Both the position numbers and the translations under genes were made by a program. Positions 1 to 14,168 of a stretch of 64,000 nucleotides of DNA are shown piece by piece (positions within the stretch are counted from its first letter, which is position 1; each line of letters starts with the position of its first letter). Below the pieces are notes generated by a model. That model worked only from the letters and a program-made list of their open reading frames with translations. It did not search any database and was not told the origin of the DNA. This DNA is from Urechis unicinctus (Eukaryota > Annelida > Polychaeta > Xenopneusta > Urechidae): NCBI GenBank assembly GCA_034190875.2, contig CM067348.1, positions 8,513,563-8,577,562 on the forward strand, in the 5' to 3' direction.

Positions 1-1204
1 CCACACCCCACCCACCCCGAATATAATCTCCCCACCCATACCGCAACATCAACACCCAGCCTTCACACGCCCGGCTGTGGTTTTCTATAGAATAAGTTAA
101 AACAACAATTTGTGGTTAGGGTTTGTTGTTGTTTGTTTTTCTATTTCAGAATTCCCATGCCTTTTCTATGTTAAAGCGAATAAACACACGGGGCAGTTAT
201 GCGCAGCAGCACGTGGATTGTGTTGTCTGAGTTGTCCTAGCCATGAGTCAACTAGTCTAGCTGTAGGAAATCAAGAAGCCGGCTGCTAATTAGTGATGAC
301 AAACAGGCTAACACACAATCTCTTCCAGGTATTTCCTCCACATAGCACTTGCAATAGATGATGTCACCCTCGCCACGTGACTTGTGTTGATAATGCATTG
401 TTCCATGCGATATAGATTAAATCACCTGTGGTAATAACAATTGATAATAAAACTTCTGCTTTAAATCCATAAGATTTTTAATTAACATGCTTCAATTTTT
501 CAAAATTGAGTAAACATATTCTATCAGGTTTCTTTCATCAAAACTGACACTTTTTTAAGTCTAATTGTTTTATGTCACTTCGACTGTTATGTGTTTTATT
601 ATGAATATAAGTTGCTATGGTGTTAGTCCGGAGGTATCACACCACAAACTGATGCTATCCGTGCGTCTGTTTCAACTGTGATCACGAACCTTACCTTTTT
701 ATCTTGGCAAACACAGGTATATAGTGATAGTAAGTTGAGGCTGGATCAGCCTCCACTGCGGATTCGCCGGGTGGTCTGAACATGAGCAGGCCCAATCATC
801 CAGTCAGTCATACCAAGTACAGCATCGTGTGAGGTTCTCCGCAATTCTCAAAAAAACATCCGCTTTAGCTTAGGGGGCTAATTTAACAAGTACCTGTTAT
901 TGTAAGTGATATAGAAGTGTGTCTCGAGTCGATGCGACCCACTCAGTGTGACTATTACCCTTCATCACCGGGACTTGGCCTCTTCTCCACGGGCTTGTTG
1001 CTAAGACAAAGAATCCCTTGCTGTGTAACAGTTGAGGTCCACCATTCTACTCGTTTTACTGCTGACAATTCAAGTGCTTGGTTTGGATATGAAACAGCCA
1101 CCTATTCTTTATCAAATACCAAGTGGTCCAAAGTGAATGCATGAGGCAGTGTATATCGATTGAATACGGTTTAAGCCCCGAAATTTTACCCACTATCCAG
1201 GTAT
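1..1204. other. Non-coding, nothing recognised
   Basis: Unique-looking DNA. Only short open frames, none with splice context or recognisable protein features. Confidence 0.5.
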
Positions 1205-1995
1205 ATCATGTTCCTCGTTTGAACGATGTAATGGCCCTATTGAGTTAATGGCCCTATTCAAATGGCCCTATCCACGATGTGACATACCTCACGATGTGGT
1301 GGTCCTCGGTTGACGATGTAATGGTCTCATTGTGGTCCTCGTTTGACGATGTAATGATCCTATTGTGGTCCTCGTTTGACGATGTAATGTAATGACCTCG
1401 TTTGACGATGTAATGATGTGGTCCTCGTTTGAGATGAATATAATGGCCCTATCCCTATTGTGGTCCTCGTTTGACGATGTAATGGCCCTATTGTGGTCCT
1501 CGTTTGAGGATATAATGGCCCTATCGTGGTCCTCGTTCGACGATGTAATGGCCCTATTGTGGTCCTCGTTTGACGATTGACGACCTCGTTCGACGATGGT
1601 CCTATTGTGGTCATTGTGGTCCTCGTTCCTCGTTTGACGATGTAATGATCCTATTGTGGTCCTCGTTTGACGATGTAATGGTCTCATTGTGGTCCTCGTT
1701 TGACGATGTAATGATCCTATTGTGGTCCTCGGTTGACGATGTAATGACCCTATTGTGGTCCTCGTTTGACGATGTAATGACCCTATTGTGGTCCTCGTTT
1801 GACGATGTAATGACCCTATTGTGGTCCTCGTTTGACGATGTAATGACCCTATTGTGGTCCTCGTTTGACGATGTAATGGTCTCATTGTGGTCCTCGTTTG
1901 ACGATGTAATGACCCTATTGTGGTCCTCGTTTGACGATGTATGACCCTATTGTGGTCCTCGTTTGACGATGTAATGACCCTATTGTTGTTCTCGT
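1205..1995. repeat. Minisatellite, 33-bp unit
   Basis: TCCTCGTTTGACGATGTAAT followed by GACCCTATTGTGG repeats about 22 times, with small deletions and one-base variants, mostly at the left half. The period is a multiple of three, which keeps several frames open by chance; these are not genes. Confidence 0.9.
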
Positions 1996-2487
1996 GTGAT
2001 GAACCTCGGGCCCCTCCCAGCTCCTAGAAGCAAGCCAGTCTCCTGGAAGCCTAATCTTTTGTAGGCGCTCTCGCAGAACGATTCCATTGTTGTGTTTTGC
2101 ATGAAGAGTCTGGCCCTCTTTAGGTTTGCTATTTACTCTGTGGCCAGACAAAACACAGACCACCGTGGTCGAACCACTTCCTCGTGAACTCATGCCATGT
2201 GAAGCAACACAGAAGCCAGGCATTCCCAACTCTTGTATTACACGCACCACAATGGGGCATCTACCGCTAGACTGGGAATACATCTAATTGGCCAAAATGA
2301 AAAAGTGTAATGAAATGGGAAGGGGGAAGTACCTGTTACAGCTGGGTGATTGAATTCAGGTGGGCATTAAGTCGTGCAAGACGTACGGCTGGTTGTGGAG
2401 ACTGGGGTACGTGTTTCTGGGAGTGAACGAGGGCAGGAGTGGGGGGGGGGACAGTGGACGATGCTAATGATGAACACGAGCATATTG

Positions 2488-2490
2488 TCT

Positions 2491-2524
<34 letters not shown>

Positions 2525-2800
2525 GGTTAATAGAAGAGGTAGTAGTAGCAGCAGTGGTTGTAATAGTTGTAGTACTAGTGGTACTAGTGGTAGTAGTACT
2601 AGTGGTACTAGTGGTAGTACTAGTGGCAGTAGTAATGTAGTAGTAGTAGGGTTAATAGTAGTAGCGTGGTAGTAATAGTAGTAGTACTAGTGGTAGTAGT
2701 ACGAAGTAGTAGTAGTAGTAGTAGACGAAGTAGTAGTAGTAGTAGTAACAGTAGTAGTAGTAGTAGTAGAAGTAGTAGTTGGAGTAGTAGGTGTAGATTT
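2488..2800. repeat. Interrupted (GTA)n microsatellite
   Basis: Long runs of GTA/TAG with GTACTAGTG interruptions and a few point changes. Open frames here are poly-Ser or poly-Val and are artefacts. Confidence 0.9.
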
Positions 2801-3288
2801 GATAGGAGTAGTGGTTCAGCGCATACTACTAGTTCCTATTCGACTACTTGCATCTGTATTATTTCACAATAACAAGAAGGATGTTAGCGCCGCGCCAGCG
2901 TCCACTTATGTCGGCACCACCTCTAAATGATAGCTGGAATATTAATGGCGGTGATATGTTGATAAGTTTACAGTATCAGGCTACTTCTTTAATTGCAACC
3001 CGACCGCATTGAGCTGTTGACGTAGTTTTACAAACCACCATAGCTCTCGTTGTACTGCATATTGTCGCGCTTCGCCCGCCCCCATCAATTATTACACAGG
3101 AATCAAGCTCACTTAGAGCCGAATTTGAAAATATGCAGGTATTTCATTAATTGAGGTGTTCGTAAATTGGGTGGGGGTTTGGTAGGACATGATGAGTCCT
3201 TTAACATATAACAACTTTCCATTCCCATGTCTATTCTCACCAAAAGCAGCGAAATCATCTGCGTATCCGTTGCAGATTTACCTTTTCC

Positions 3289-3368
3289 TGCGCATGCGCA
3301 GCTCATTGTTCCACTGGTATGAGGGATGGCACCAGCGGCGTTCGTCCCTGCCCCGGGCCGCCATGTTT
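3289..3368. promoter_or_regulatory. Promoter-like cluster: NRF1 and YY1 motifs
   Basis: A perfect NRF1 palindrome TGCGCATGCGCA (3289-3300) and a YY1-type GCCGCCATG (3357-3365, inverse CATGGCGGC) lie within 80 bp in a locally CpG-rich patch. Both motifs are typical of animal housekeeping promoters. No exon could be supported next to it. Confidence 0.3.
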
Positions 3369-4082
3369 TCCTTTCAGTGATCTGTGACGGAGGTGTCTGG
3401 CTGCGCGAGTTCGCCTTTGAGGATCCTTGCCTGTTTGTTAGTAGAGATTTCGAGACTGCATCGCCCCATTGGCCTCCCAGCTGTACCTCTCATTCCGGGC
3501 CTCCGTCTCCTTTACAGATTCATATTTCCTCCACTTTATCGAGTTACATCAATACCACTTTCTGTATCATCCTGGAATGGACAGCCCCATTCGTGTATAA
3601 CTCAAAGCAGATACTCCCCTTGAACACTTTGTTCATTGTGTCTGTGGGAGCAAAAACTAAGCATGTTTCTTCCAGCGAAAAAACAGCTTCTAAGATAATA
3701 GAAACTTACTAAATGATACCAGAGGAAGTTAGAGGCGTGAAGAACAGGTGAGATGGAGGGAGATGAGATGACTTAATGCCGATCTTATTGCTGACGACAT
3801 CCGTAGTTCACGTTTGGTTGCAGGGCTGGCCTTGTTCTGCCAGTCTGCGCTGCAATTCTTTCTTCCGCTGCATAATGACAACTTACATAAGTGCACAGCT
3901 CAAGGTATCTGCGTCAGATGTAATAAGTGCTTTCTGAGTGGATTATTGTGGGTTTTTTGGCATACTGCTAAACCCTAATAATGTATGTGACGAATTACAT
4001 CATCTGCTGCAATATCTGGATAGAAAGTTACAAGCGTTGTGTGGCTAAATCTACAAGGACCAGTTGATTGTTGGTTTTATAT

Positions 4083-4098
4083 GGGGGGGGGGGGGGGG
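4083..4098. repeat. Poly-G run
   Basis: Sixteen consecutive G, flanked by ordinary unique-looking sequence. Confidence 0.9.
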
Positions 4099-6589
4099 CT
4101 ACTGGCGCGGGTTAACGAGATGACGTGGACTCCTCCATCCCGTTAACTGCCCGCGAGATCTGGCCGAGCATTACTAGCGCCTTCATCGTCTTATTTCTCG
4201 TTGAATTCTCATCATGAGCGAGAATTGGCAGATTCTACGTATCTACGACTGTGTGTAGATGGTGTAACGGCCCTCATATAGCCTGGATATTGCGGGGAGA
4301 ATTGGTCAATTATCACGGCTCAATTTCATCAATTCTGTGCTGTCACACCTCAAAGTAAATTACATCAAAGGCTACTATTGTGACGTCATCTGACGGCGAC
4401 CCAGTCTTACGCATGCGCACGAAGCTCTCTCCCAATTCAACAATTACTTACGCATGGAAATAATCTATTTGAAATGAGTCGCCTGTTTGATGAATAACGT
4501 CAAGCAAATAGCTTTCAAACGTGTTATCGTAGGTGATTTAAATCGCAGCCTAACTATGGGTATAACTAAATGCAATTTATGTAACTCGCCGCCCTTTTTC
4601 CCGCGGTGCCCTGAACGATCGGAAAATGACAGTTTTCTGTTAAAAGATATTTCGTAAAGAACCATCAGCGGTGTGATGTAATGTGATTTGTTCTTAATTG
4701 GTCTCCCGCGGAACAGTTGGCCCACGCGTTGGCGAGCTTTCAGAGCGGAAGACAAGCCCCGCGGCTGTTGGTATGGCAAGCCGTGTTGCTGTGAATTAGT
4801 GAACTTTATGAGTCCGGTGAGCCCGCCATTCCCTTTTATTGTCATCGCGCTGGGCGTGAGTGCATTCATCAGCTACTGTTTGAGTTTACATACAGTAAAT
4901 ACGTATTTCTGGTGGCGCTCGTCGCTTGTCTATATATGGTCAGGTTATGAGGGTGTCGGCGGAAGTTGGATACTGGTTGAGAATGACTATCATCATATGG
5001 ACTCTATTCCTCATCACGACCGCGCCATGTCATCCGATGACCAATTAACCAGACTCATGAATACCAGATGAAAGTAGATCCTATTGCCCAGTCAGGAACA
5101 CTCGAGCTTTCCCTAACTCTTTTTCCTCGCTTCTCACTTGGTGCGGCATCTTACAGAAAGTGTCTGATTGGAGACGACACGGAAGGGACGACACCCGCTT
5201 CTTCATATTAGGGAATCTATCGGGCATCAGGGGCGAAGTTAAAATGAAGGACGGCGAGGCTTTCTAGGAAGCGACCACATCCGTGCGTGCTGCTGAGGGT
5301 TTGCTATGGGAATCAATGCTAATTGTGTGTGACAGTATGGTGCGCTAGGTAGGATAGGAACAGCCATACCCGGACAAGTGGTGCAGTAGGAGGCGGGGAT
5401 GGGGCCTTCACCCGAGGCTACGCTCGCTTTTTTAACGAAGCTGCACATATGGCAGCCGCCCGTTGGTGACACCTCGAGAGCCCACGTGACCAAATCTCAT
5501 CATCTAAGACCCTGTAAACCGGAGGTATTGTCTTGCAAGACGCGTCAGAACGCATTCGTATCATCGGGAATAATGATGGACGCTCTGACCTTGACCCCCT
5601 GACCTCAGGATGCACGGCTATTAAACCTTTGACCTATGGCTTCATACAAGTATAACGCCCTATAACATCCCAGGTGTTCTAGACGAGTACCTACCTGTAC
5701 ATTCAGCGCAAATTACATCGTGTAGTCCGTTTCGTCAGGTGAGACAAGATGTGGTTAAGTCATTCTGACATCTTGGTTTCGCACCAGAGGAATAAAAAGA
5801 GCCGAGCCTTAGCTTGGGTACGGCACACACGTGGGGGAATTTAGCAGCGCCTACCTTTAATAAATGCGTCGGAGTCACTCTTCCAACTTTCGTTCATGGG
5901 AAATAAGTTAATTGAATTTCGTTCTAGGTTTTGTCTGGCACGGTGTTGCGATGGTGAAGTTGAGATGTACGTCACGGGAAGGGGTGGGGTGCTAGAGAAA
6001 GGTATTGGAGCGAGTGTGATTGCCAACTCGCTGCCAACTGGGGATTGAACGCTGGACAGAGAAAGAAAAGCACACAATGCTCAGGTTCTCTCTATATATA
6101 TATGTAGATGTTGGACTCAATGTCAGATATGTTTTGTTGCAAGTACATCAAAGGTTAGGCTACACTGTAAATTGAACCATACGATGCCCCTGGCGATGGT
6201 AAAGAAACCGATTGAAGGTGTTGATACAGGGGTACGGGACAAGTGAGCGAAATGGGGTGAGGGGTGTTGTGTGGTGTTAATGAGTGCAGAGGTGCTACGC
6301 CGGTGCACTTGGTATAAACAAGTGTTGCGTGTACAGCCTCCTCACGCTCAAGTTGAAAGGTAGCATAGGAAACAAAAGACGCGTTGGCAATCGACTCGAT
6401 CCCTTGAAACCAATATCGACATGGCCAACGCTATTTTAGTCCATTCGCCAGAAATCTAAATGACGTTGGTGGCCAGAAAGTCGACCACGGTTCAATACCA
6501 CAGCCACCTCTAACACGCGGTCGCTTGATTCTAACCGCGTGGATGGAAATCAAGCGGGAAATCAGAGGTCGGGGTTCTCCCCGGCCAAA

Positions 6590-6885
6590 TGTCTTCACTC
6601 CCCGAACGCCCGTCATCCCAGGGTTCTCCCCGGCCACGCGGCACGTCTTCACTCCCCGGCCACGTGGCACGTCTTCACTCCCAAGCCACGCGTCTTCTCT
6701 CCCCGGCCACGCGACACGTCTTCTCTCCCCGGCCACGTGGCACGTCTTCACTCCCAAGCCACGCATCTTCTCTCCCCGGCCACGCGGCACGTCTTCTCTC
6801 CCCGGCCACGCGGCACGTCTTCACTCCCAAGCCACGCGTCTTCTCTCCGCGGCGACGCGACGCATCTTCTCTCCCCGGCCGCGCT
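6590..6885. repeat. GC-rich compound minisatellite
   Basis: Alternating modules CCCCGGCCACGCGGCACGTC / TTCTCTC and CCCAAGCCACGCGTCTTC repeat about ten times. All six frames are open by composition. Confidence 0.85.
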
Positions 6886-9539
6886 AATACTCGCTATATA
6901 CTCAACGAAATGCCAACTGAGCAGTTTTTCTTGAGTAGCGTTCAAGAGACCTCGTCCTGTTCATGCCAGCCAGGTGATTGGCCATCACAGGTGGCAGGTA
7001 GGTTAATTAACGGCACTGACCAGCGCTGAGCATGGTGTGCTGGTCAAGGTGAGTTGACGTCAGAATAGCTCTGTAATGAGCCTATACATTCCTCTTCCTG
7101 ACTTGATGGCCCTATCTACACCCGTCTGTCAGGCCGCAGCCCGCGCTGCCTGGAGGATTTAGAAATGTTTGGTTTTTCGGCGACCTGTTAGCTTGATGCT
7201 TTCGCATAATAAATGAGTACAGCTCAACTGGATCCAATGGGACAGAGATATGTAGGTAGAATTAAGGTCCGTTCGTGGCTGAATCGAGTGGGTCTCATCC
7301 AATGGACACCTGAGGGGAACATTTAGGGAATGTGGCACTTCTTGGAGTGAAGCTGTGTTGTTCACTGGAGAAGAGGTACTTGAGGGACGGGGTGGACCGA
7401 TGAGGTCGAATTACGTCACACAGTGTTATAGGGTCACGCGGATTGATACGAGAAGGACGAGAGCAAGCCGGGACATCCAGCTGCCGGAATGGCCAGCTGT
7501 CGCGATGGCCAGCTGTAAGATAATGAACAGTGCATGGAGACGGCTCATGGCCAAGCGACAGTGCCATCTTCTGCAGTCACCAACAAGCTTCCACAAAGTA
7601 CATCTCCTATCAACTCATGAAGTGTGACCCGTGTGCTACCAATGTTCTGGAAACATACATCATGTTCATCTAAAACTCGAACATGGCGACATCATCTTGT
7701 CGTTTTCTCAGATGTGATGCTGCTCGACGCGCCCCCTGGTTTGAATCTCTCATAAACACATGATCCAAGTTACCGTTCCCTGTGTCACATGCCTAGCTGT
7801 TCCCTCGTGACTTTATTGTCTGACTAACATCGCAAGAGGATTATCATTTCAGGATCCCCATAAACAAAGAAATAATGAAAGGGCGCCATTAATAAAGAAA
7901 GGCCGCCATGGCAAGCGTTCAAACCAGACCGCCTCACTCTCACAGCCCCCCACCTCAAACATCCTCTCACATCAAGGGCGCAAGCGTCAGAAAAGCAATG
8001 ATTCCGTGCGAGAAAACTCTTAAGAGTCAGGCTATTAAATGTGAACGACTTTATCAAGAGGCCAGGTTTGGCCTCATGTCTCTGAAATGCTTTCTTATCA
8101 GTTTATCATACTGAGAAATATTTGTGCACCTAAAGAACCCTTTTGGTTTCATGTGGCCCAGCTTGGCTGAGTTTGATGCTACTTGAGTTGGTCTGGTTTG
8201 TCGACACATGTGTCACAGATGTGTTCTCAATGACCCCCCAGCGCTAACCCCCGCCCCCAGGGGGAGGGGGAAGGAGGCGGAGCGATGAGTGAAGGGGGTG
8301 TTGGAGAGTAACCTGCTATTGTTTTGTTTCTTGATAACAAGTGATCCTCAGAACGACTTGATTCCATCAGTTAACCGCTATGACAGACTAGTTTGAATTC
8401 TAGCGGTCTCCGCCCAGGTTGTGTCCACGTGACAGGCATTGCACTTAGGCTGGCTTTGACATGATGCCCTGTCATGCAGCCCCGTTTCAATTCCCGATGG
8501 GGCATCATAAATATATTAGCCGAATACTTATTTTTCAAGGTGGGGGCTATTTTGATAATTTCCTTTTACACATATTGCACAATGATACACGTCCAATATT
8601 TGATGAAGAATCTCCTTGTTAAGCGATATGTCCAGACTGACCGTCTGTCAACGTGTTGTGGGATGGGCTGCAGAGAAGAGACATGCATCAAGTCCACCCA
8701 CTCTGACAATCACTCGTCAGCTAATATTAAGTATTGCCATAAAAACCAGAAAGGCCTACTTGGCAAGCACCCCCATGCCCCCCCCCCCCCTAAAGCACCC
8801 TTCCTGGCCATTTCCATACCCCCCCCCCCTCTCTCACACACACACACACACACACTGCCCCTACCTCACCCAAGCTGCTTTCTACCACAGTTCCCCGACA
8901 CATCTCTCGGTTTACCGGCCTCCACAAATGTTACATGTATATCATAGCTCACGTCTGTTGGACCTCTCTGGGGGTCAAGTGGGTGCACTTGAGCTGACGA
9001 TGACTGGCTGCCTCTTAGCTAGAATAATTACCCATTCTTTTTCTCTTGCCATGCGTCGCTCCCCGGGCCTCTTGTCTACGCGAGAATCGCAAAAGAGACA
9101 AGAGCTAGGCGAGATCTGAGTGAGATTTTCTCCTTTCCTGAATGGTTAGCGACCAAAGAGAGGCCCCTTTTCATTGATTCCCCCAAATAAGAGAAGATTT
9201 GCCGGAGAAGCATTAAAATTAAGAAATATTATGATTATATTCGGCCATGTCGAGAATGTCCAATTCGGCGTATGTAATCTACTTATCATTATTGTGTCTA
9301 ATAGTTTGTCATGTTGAACAAGTTGTGATAACGTACGAAGTCGCGATCTCATATCTCGCCATGGCTGCATGCAAGACTAAGTGAATGATGAAAGATATGT
9401 CATGCTTACAAGGCGAGCAATATGGTGCACGGAAATCGTTCCGCTCAAATTACCATTGCTTTACATTTTGCCAATGCTAAACAACATATTTGACAAGACG
9501 AAAATTAATCAAAGAAAAGATGAATATCTACAATGCATA
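6886..9539. other. Non-coding stretch
   Basis: Unique-looking sequence; poly-C and CA tracts at 8.8 kb. No exon supported. Confidence 0.5.
8778..8855. repeat. Poly-C runs and (CA)n
   Basis: C13 at 8778-8790, C11 at 8819-8829 and a (CA)n run at about 8836-8854. Confidence 0.9.
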
Positions 9540-9845
9540 TATTTATGATTGAACTTGTCATTGTAGTAATGCAAATATCCATTGTAAGACTGCATGCTCA
9601 GTGGGGCAATGCAGTATTCAGTATAGGAATTGCCATCGCTGTTAAGGCAAGTATTCAGTGTAAGACTTGCAATTGCTACAAGGCGAAGGCAAAGTCTTGC
9701 CATTGCTCCGTATAAGTCTTGCCATTGTAATTGCTACAAGCCAAGTATTCAGTATAAGGCTTGCCATTGGTGCGATGCAAGTATCAAGTAAAAGTCTTGC
9801 CATTGCTGCGATAAGTCTAGCCATTGCTGCGATGCAAACACTTGA
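9540..9845. repeat. Degenerate tandem repeat around CTTGCCATTGC
   Basis: TCTTGCCATTGCTGCGATG-like and GCAAGTATTCAGTATAAG-like blocks alternate about seven times with variable spacing. This looks like an old, decayed minisatellite. Confidence 0.65.
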
Positions 9846-12359
9846 GACCCGTTGCAAGATGATTTTGAGCTGCGCAAAAGCCAGACATTCGTTCACCATC
9901 AGCAGTTGAAAAATACCCCTAGCTGGCGGATATGAAATCGTGAGATTTTGTAATTAAAATATTGTCTAAGCCCAAAGATCCGAGGCACATATGTTGGCAT
10001 ACATACTTTGATTGCTTAAATGGGCATTCAGTTCATCCTGGAATGGTGTGGTATTTGTGTAAAGCGCTACGTGTATTACCAGCTGTGGTTTATAAGCCAC
10101 GTAAAAGAATAACAAAACAAACAAAAAAAATGTTGACAGATGAATCATTAGTCTACGCGGTAATCACTAGGTGGCGCTACAGACAAAGAGTTAATCGAGG
10201 AACTATGGATGGCGTGATATGGACCAACCAGTAGCGTCGTTTGACCAGACTAGTTTTGCCCCCAGTGCTGTGTGATCCGCAACTTCGCTTGCAAAGAGCA
10301 ATTTCACTACAGAGATGAAAGGACAATACGTCCTTGAAATATTTAGTATATGGTAAGGTAGCTGTGGGATATCTCCTCAGTTCAAATAAAGACAATGTTG
10401 TAAATAAAAACTCAAAGCCAACGGGCCGCGAAATGCTAGCTGACAGGTAACTTTCAACAGATGCTAGTGAAACATCTGTCGGCCATTGTGAATTAAGTGT
10501 AGCATGAGAAATAGTGTCTGTCATGTTGGGAGGAATAAACACAACAAGTTCGTCAGTGCATGGACATAAATCTCCGCGCTTAATTCGTCGTTGCTGTCGC
10601 GGTGCTTGTCTGTTTCGTCACAAGCAATCCGTTTCCATGTCAACTGTTTTAAAACAAATCTCACGATTAATTATTGTATACGTCTGCGTTGTTGACGTGA
10701 TGCCGCATCGTCCTTCACCACGGCGCGAGCGATAAATGGCTTCGTCAGAAACTCCTCCGTAGAAACAAACAAGGACACCTGCCTCTTAATCATTCAATGG
10801 GCGTCCGCAAATCTATGCCAAATGATGTTACGTTATGTATATTAATCGATGTATTATTTAATGTCCATTACACAAGAGTCGAGGCGAGTGGTATACGTAA
10901 GGAAAAGGATCATTTCGGCCCCCCTGCAAATCGTCCCTGGTTGGACCGCATTTCGTCCAACATTAACATCGCACGATGCAGGTCTTGCTATCTCATTTCC
11001 TTGGAATCGTTTCTTAATACATCCAATGTTGGCAATGCAAGACTTACAAGCGTCAGTAATTAGACTGGTGTGATTGGCCGCGCGCATCGCCGCATCCTCA
11101 TGCTATAACAACATCCTTTTGTTTCTTCTAAATCATGGTTTAACCCTCGCCCTTTTCAGTCATAAATCACACCAATCCCGCGCAGGGGGAATTAACCGGG
11201 GGAAAATTTATTTACATATAGCGAATTAACATATATCACACGAGAACGAATAATCTCTCATCACTGTCAAAGTTACATTCCTAAACACTGCCATGGATCC
11301 TCGTTCTGACGAGAGCGGCATTTTCGTTCAATTATCTCCCAGTTGCCTCCCAGAAGTCGTCTGTTTTGGGCAGAGCTCTGGCCAATCAAACCCTCTGAAT
11401 TCATGTGCGCAAATATATGATCGCTCATATGTATGTGTTCGGGTTTCACAAATCTTCTCTTTATCACTGGCATAACATGTATATGCATCCTAAACATAGG
11501 TTAGTGAAAGCTATGAATGCCTGGAACACGGAACACCTGTACGGAATCTGTGAGAACTCCTGGGGCAGACGGTGAAATCAAACACAGGTGGTGTGAGAGA
11601 CGTATTATTTTAGTCCAAAACAGACATTAATTAAGGTGTAAGAATTAGTCTGATGTATGTTATATGAAGGAACATATATTATGTTCGTTAGCTCATGAAA
11701 CAGCAACACTTGGACATTGTTTCCTGCTCTGTGATATTACCTCAATATCCCCATTAATGTTATCATGATATGGAGGAATTTTTGCTTTTGGTATCCCTTC
11801 AGCAATGAGGGTCTATTGTTCGGGAATGTCGCATCATAAGCTCGTTGCATTAAGGTACCAACTTTGAGACATCCCCTCATGAGTGACATGCATACAAAAG
11901 TTCTTTGAGGCGTTCCCTCGTTTTCGCCTTTGAGGAGGACCACACCTTACAAAATCAAGTCTTATCAATGACTCCGTGCTTGTGTTCGAGTTGCCACTCT
12001 AGTGATAAATACATACATGCCTTGTTAAGAAGAATAGAATCCCTCTCTTTTGTTGTTGTTATTCCCAGAAGCCATGCTAAAGACCTCTTCATCACAAGCG
12101 CCAAGGTCTACAAGTCACATGCTAGCCTCTTCCAGTCTCAGCAGCCGTGTCTGCACGCCCCTAATTTTTACTCTCCATTTGGCTGGTGATGCGCGTGGGT
12201 TGCCATCCTAACAGCCCGCCTCAGGCCATCGTGTCTCCTGTTGGCCGTACCCTCAGGCCGTTATTAGTAGTTAAACTTCGCGCTGTCTGTCCGTCTGTCT
12301 ATCTCCCTGTCCCGGTCATCAACTGTCTATCCATGTGTCTTTTGATATCCTGTTTGTCT
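9846..12359. other. Non-coding stretch
   Basis: Unique-looking sequence with homeodomain-type TAATTA-like patches, which could be conserved regulatory DNA. This cannot be tested without another genome. Confidence 0.4.
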
Positions 12360-13190
12360 CTCTATGTCTTAGACAGTCGATATCAGTCTGTCAGCTTGTC
12401 TGTCTGGCTCTATACCGGTCTGTCAGCTTGTCTGTCTGGCTCTATACCGGTCTGTCAGCTTGTCTGTCTGGCTCTATACCAGTCTGTCAGCTTGTCTGTC
12501 TGGCTCTATACCTGTCTGTCAGCTTGTCTGTTTGGCTCTATACCGGTCTGTCAGCTTGTCTGTCTGGCTCTATACCGGTCTGTCAGCTTGTCTGTCTGGC
12601 TCTATACCGGTCTGTCAGCTTGTCTGTTTGGCTTTATACTGGTCTGTCAGCTAGTCTGTCAGACTCTATACCGGTTCTGTCAGCTTGTCTGTCAGGCTCT
12701 ATACCGGTCTGTCAGCTTGTCTGTTTGGCTCTATACCGGTCTGTCAGCTTGTCTGTTTGGCTCTATACCAGTCTGTCAGCTTGTCTTGTCTGTCTGGCTC
12801 TATACCGGTCTGTCAGCTTGTCTGTCAGGCTATATACCGGTCTGTCAGCTTGTCTGTCAGGCTCCATACCGGTCCGTCAGCCTATATATCGGTCTCTCAG
12901 TTTGTCTGTCAGCCTATATATCGGTCTCTCAGTTTGTCTGTCAGCCTATATATCGGTCTCTCAGTTTGTCTGTCAGCCTATATATCGGTCTCAGTTTTGT
13001 CTGTCAGCCTATATATCGGTGTCTCAGTTTTTCTGTCAGCCTATATATCGGTCTCTCAGTTTGTCTGTCAGCCTATATATCAGTCAATCTACTTGTCTCT
13101 CAGTCTATATATCAGTCAGTCTACTTGTCTCTCAGCCTATATATCAGTCAGTCTACTTGTCTCTCAGTCTATATATCTGTCTGTTTGTCT
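12360..13190. repeat. Minisatellite, 32-bp unit, two subfamilies
   Basis: About 26 copies. The left block has GGTCTGTCAGCTTGTCTGTC with a GGCTCTATACC end. The right block (from about 12880) has GGTCTCTCAGTTTGTCTGTC with a CCTATATATC end, then a further CAGTCTACTTG variant. The three-frame cysteine/serine open frames are artefacts of the 32-bp period. Confidence 0.9.
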
Positions 13191-14167
13191 ATACACCCAT
13201 TGGTCTGCCTGTATGTACGTCTGACACAGACAGCTACAAGAAATCGCGATGCAGGGTACCCAGGAGGCCCGGCCTAAGACAGCGGACTCCGTCATTTATC
13301 ACTAACACCTGATAGCAACGCAGGGGGTATGTCGGGACAATGACCTGGTTTGATCGCACAAATTGATAACATAACAATGTGTGGTAAAAGGAATGGGCGT
13401 TTTTCTGATACGTTATTTTATTCGACGGTCATTTCTTAAGCAATCCAAAGCAAACTCATGCTCTCAAGCAGTCAGTATTGTTCTCACAACTGATAATTAT
13501 CATCATATTTTTTGTCAAATAAACCGCGTGTATTAATAACCACCGCGTATGGATTTAATAATACCTCTCCCGTTTTGTTTTGCGTCGAATTGAACAACTT
13601 GGGCTGCTTCCGACTAACCCTCATGTTGTATTCGCGCACGTTGCGTATGGCGGTGAGCGCGAGCTCCCTCGACTTCAGATTGCATTAGGGTCCTGATCAA
13701 TATTGGTATCAGCGCAATCCAGGTGGGTAGATCATGGTTACCCTCACTTGACCTGGCTTTACACGCGGGATATGTCTTCCAATTTAGAATATCGCGCTGC
13801 GAGCAGGTGGTTTGGTCGTGTTAGGCAATAGCTGGTGAAGATGAGTTGAATTGACATCCGGGTATGCGGGGAATGCTGGGCGGGAAATGAGGCACGTGGC
13901 TGGCGGTAGCGTTATGATCGCTAGATGGCGGGAGGTGATCTTGATCTGTGACGTGTTGAAGTAGAAATAACTGTTTGCCAGGAGCTGGTGATGAACGGGA
14001 GTAGGGGTGGGGGTGGTGAGGAAAGGCGCGAGCCAGCGGAAGTGACGCATCAAGTGTCTGTAAAGTCACAGAGTCAGCAACGCAAAATGATGTCATCAGT
14101 GATTCCTGCGATGAAGCTTACTGTGTGAGTTAAAAGGACGATCTGTCTGTCTGTCTCGCTCTCTATC
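13191..14167. other. Non-coding stretch
   Basis: No repeats and no credible exon seen between the 32-bp minisatellite and the CT tract. Confidence 0.5.
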
Positions 14168-14168
14168 G

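Larger units (their letters stand above)
2801..6589. other. Non-coding stretch
   Basis: Unique-looking DNA with a promoter-like patch near 3.3 kb and a G16 run. The longest open frames (about 130 codons) have no family resemblance or repeat of splice signals. Confidence 0.5.

Noticed and set aside
1289..1944. Frame of 198 codons with RQTRTTIGSLH repeats
   Set aside because: 33-bp minisatellite; periodic only because the unit is a multiple of three.
12186..13312. Cysteine- and serine-rich frames up to 363 codons
   Set aside because: Read-through of the 32-bp minisatellite; the same peptide appears in every frame.
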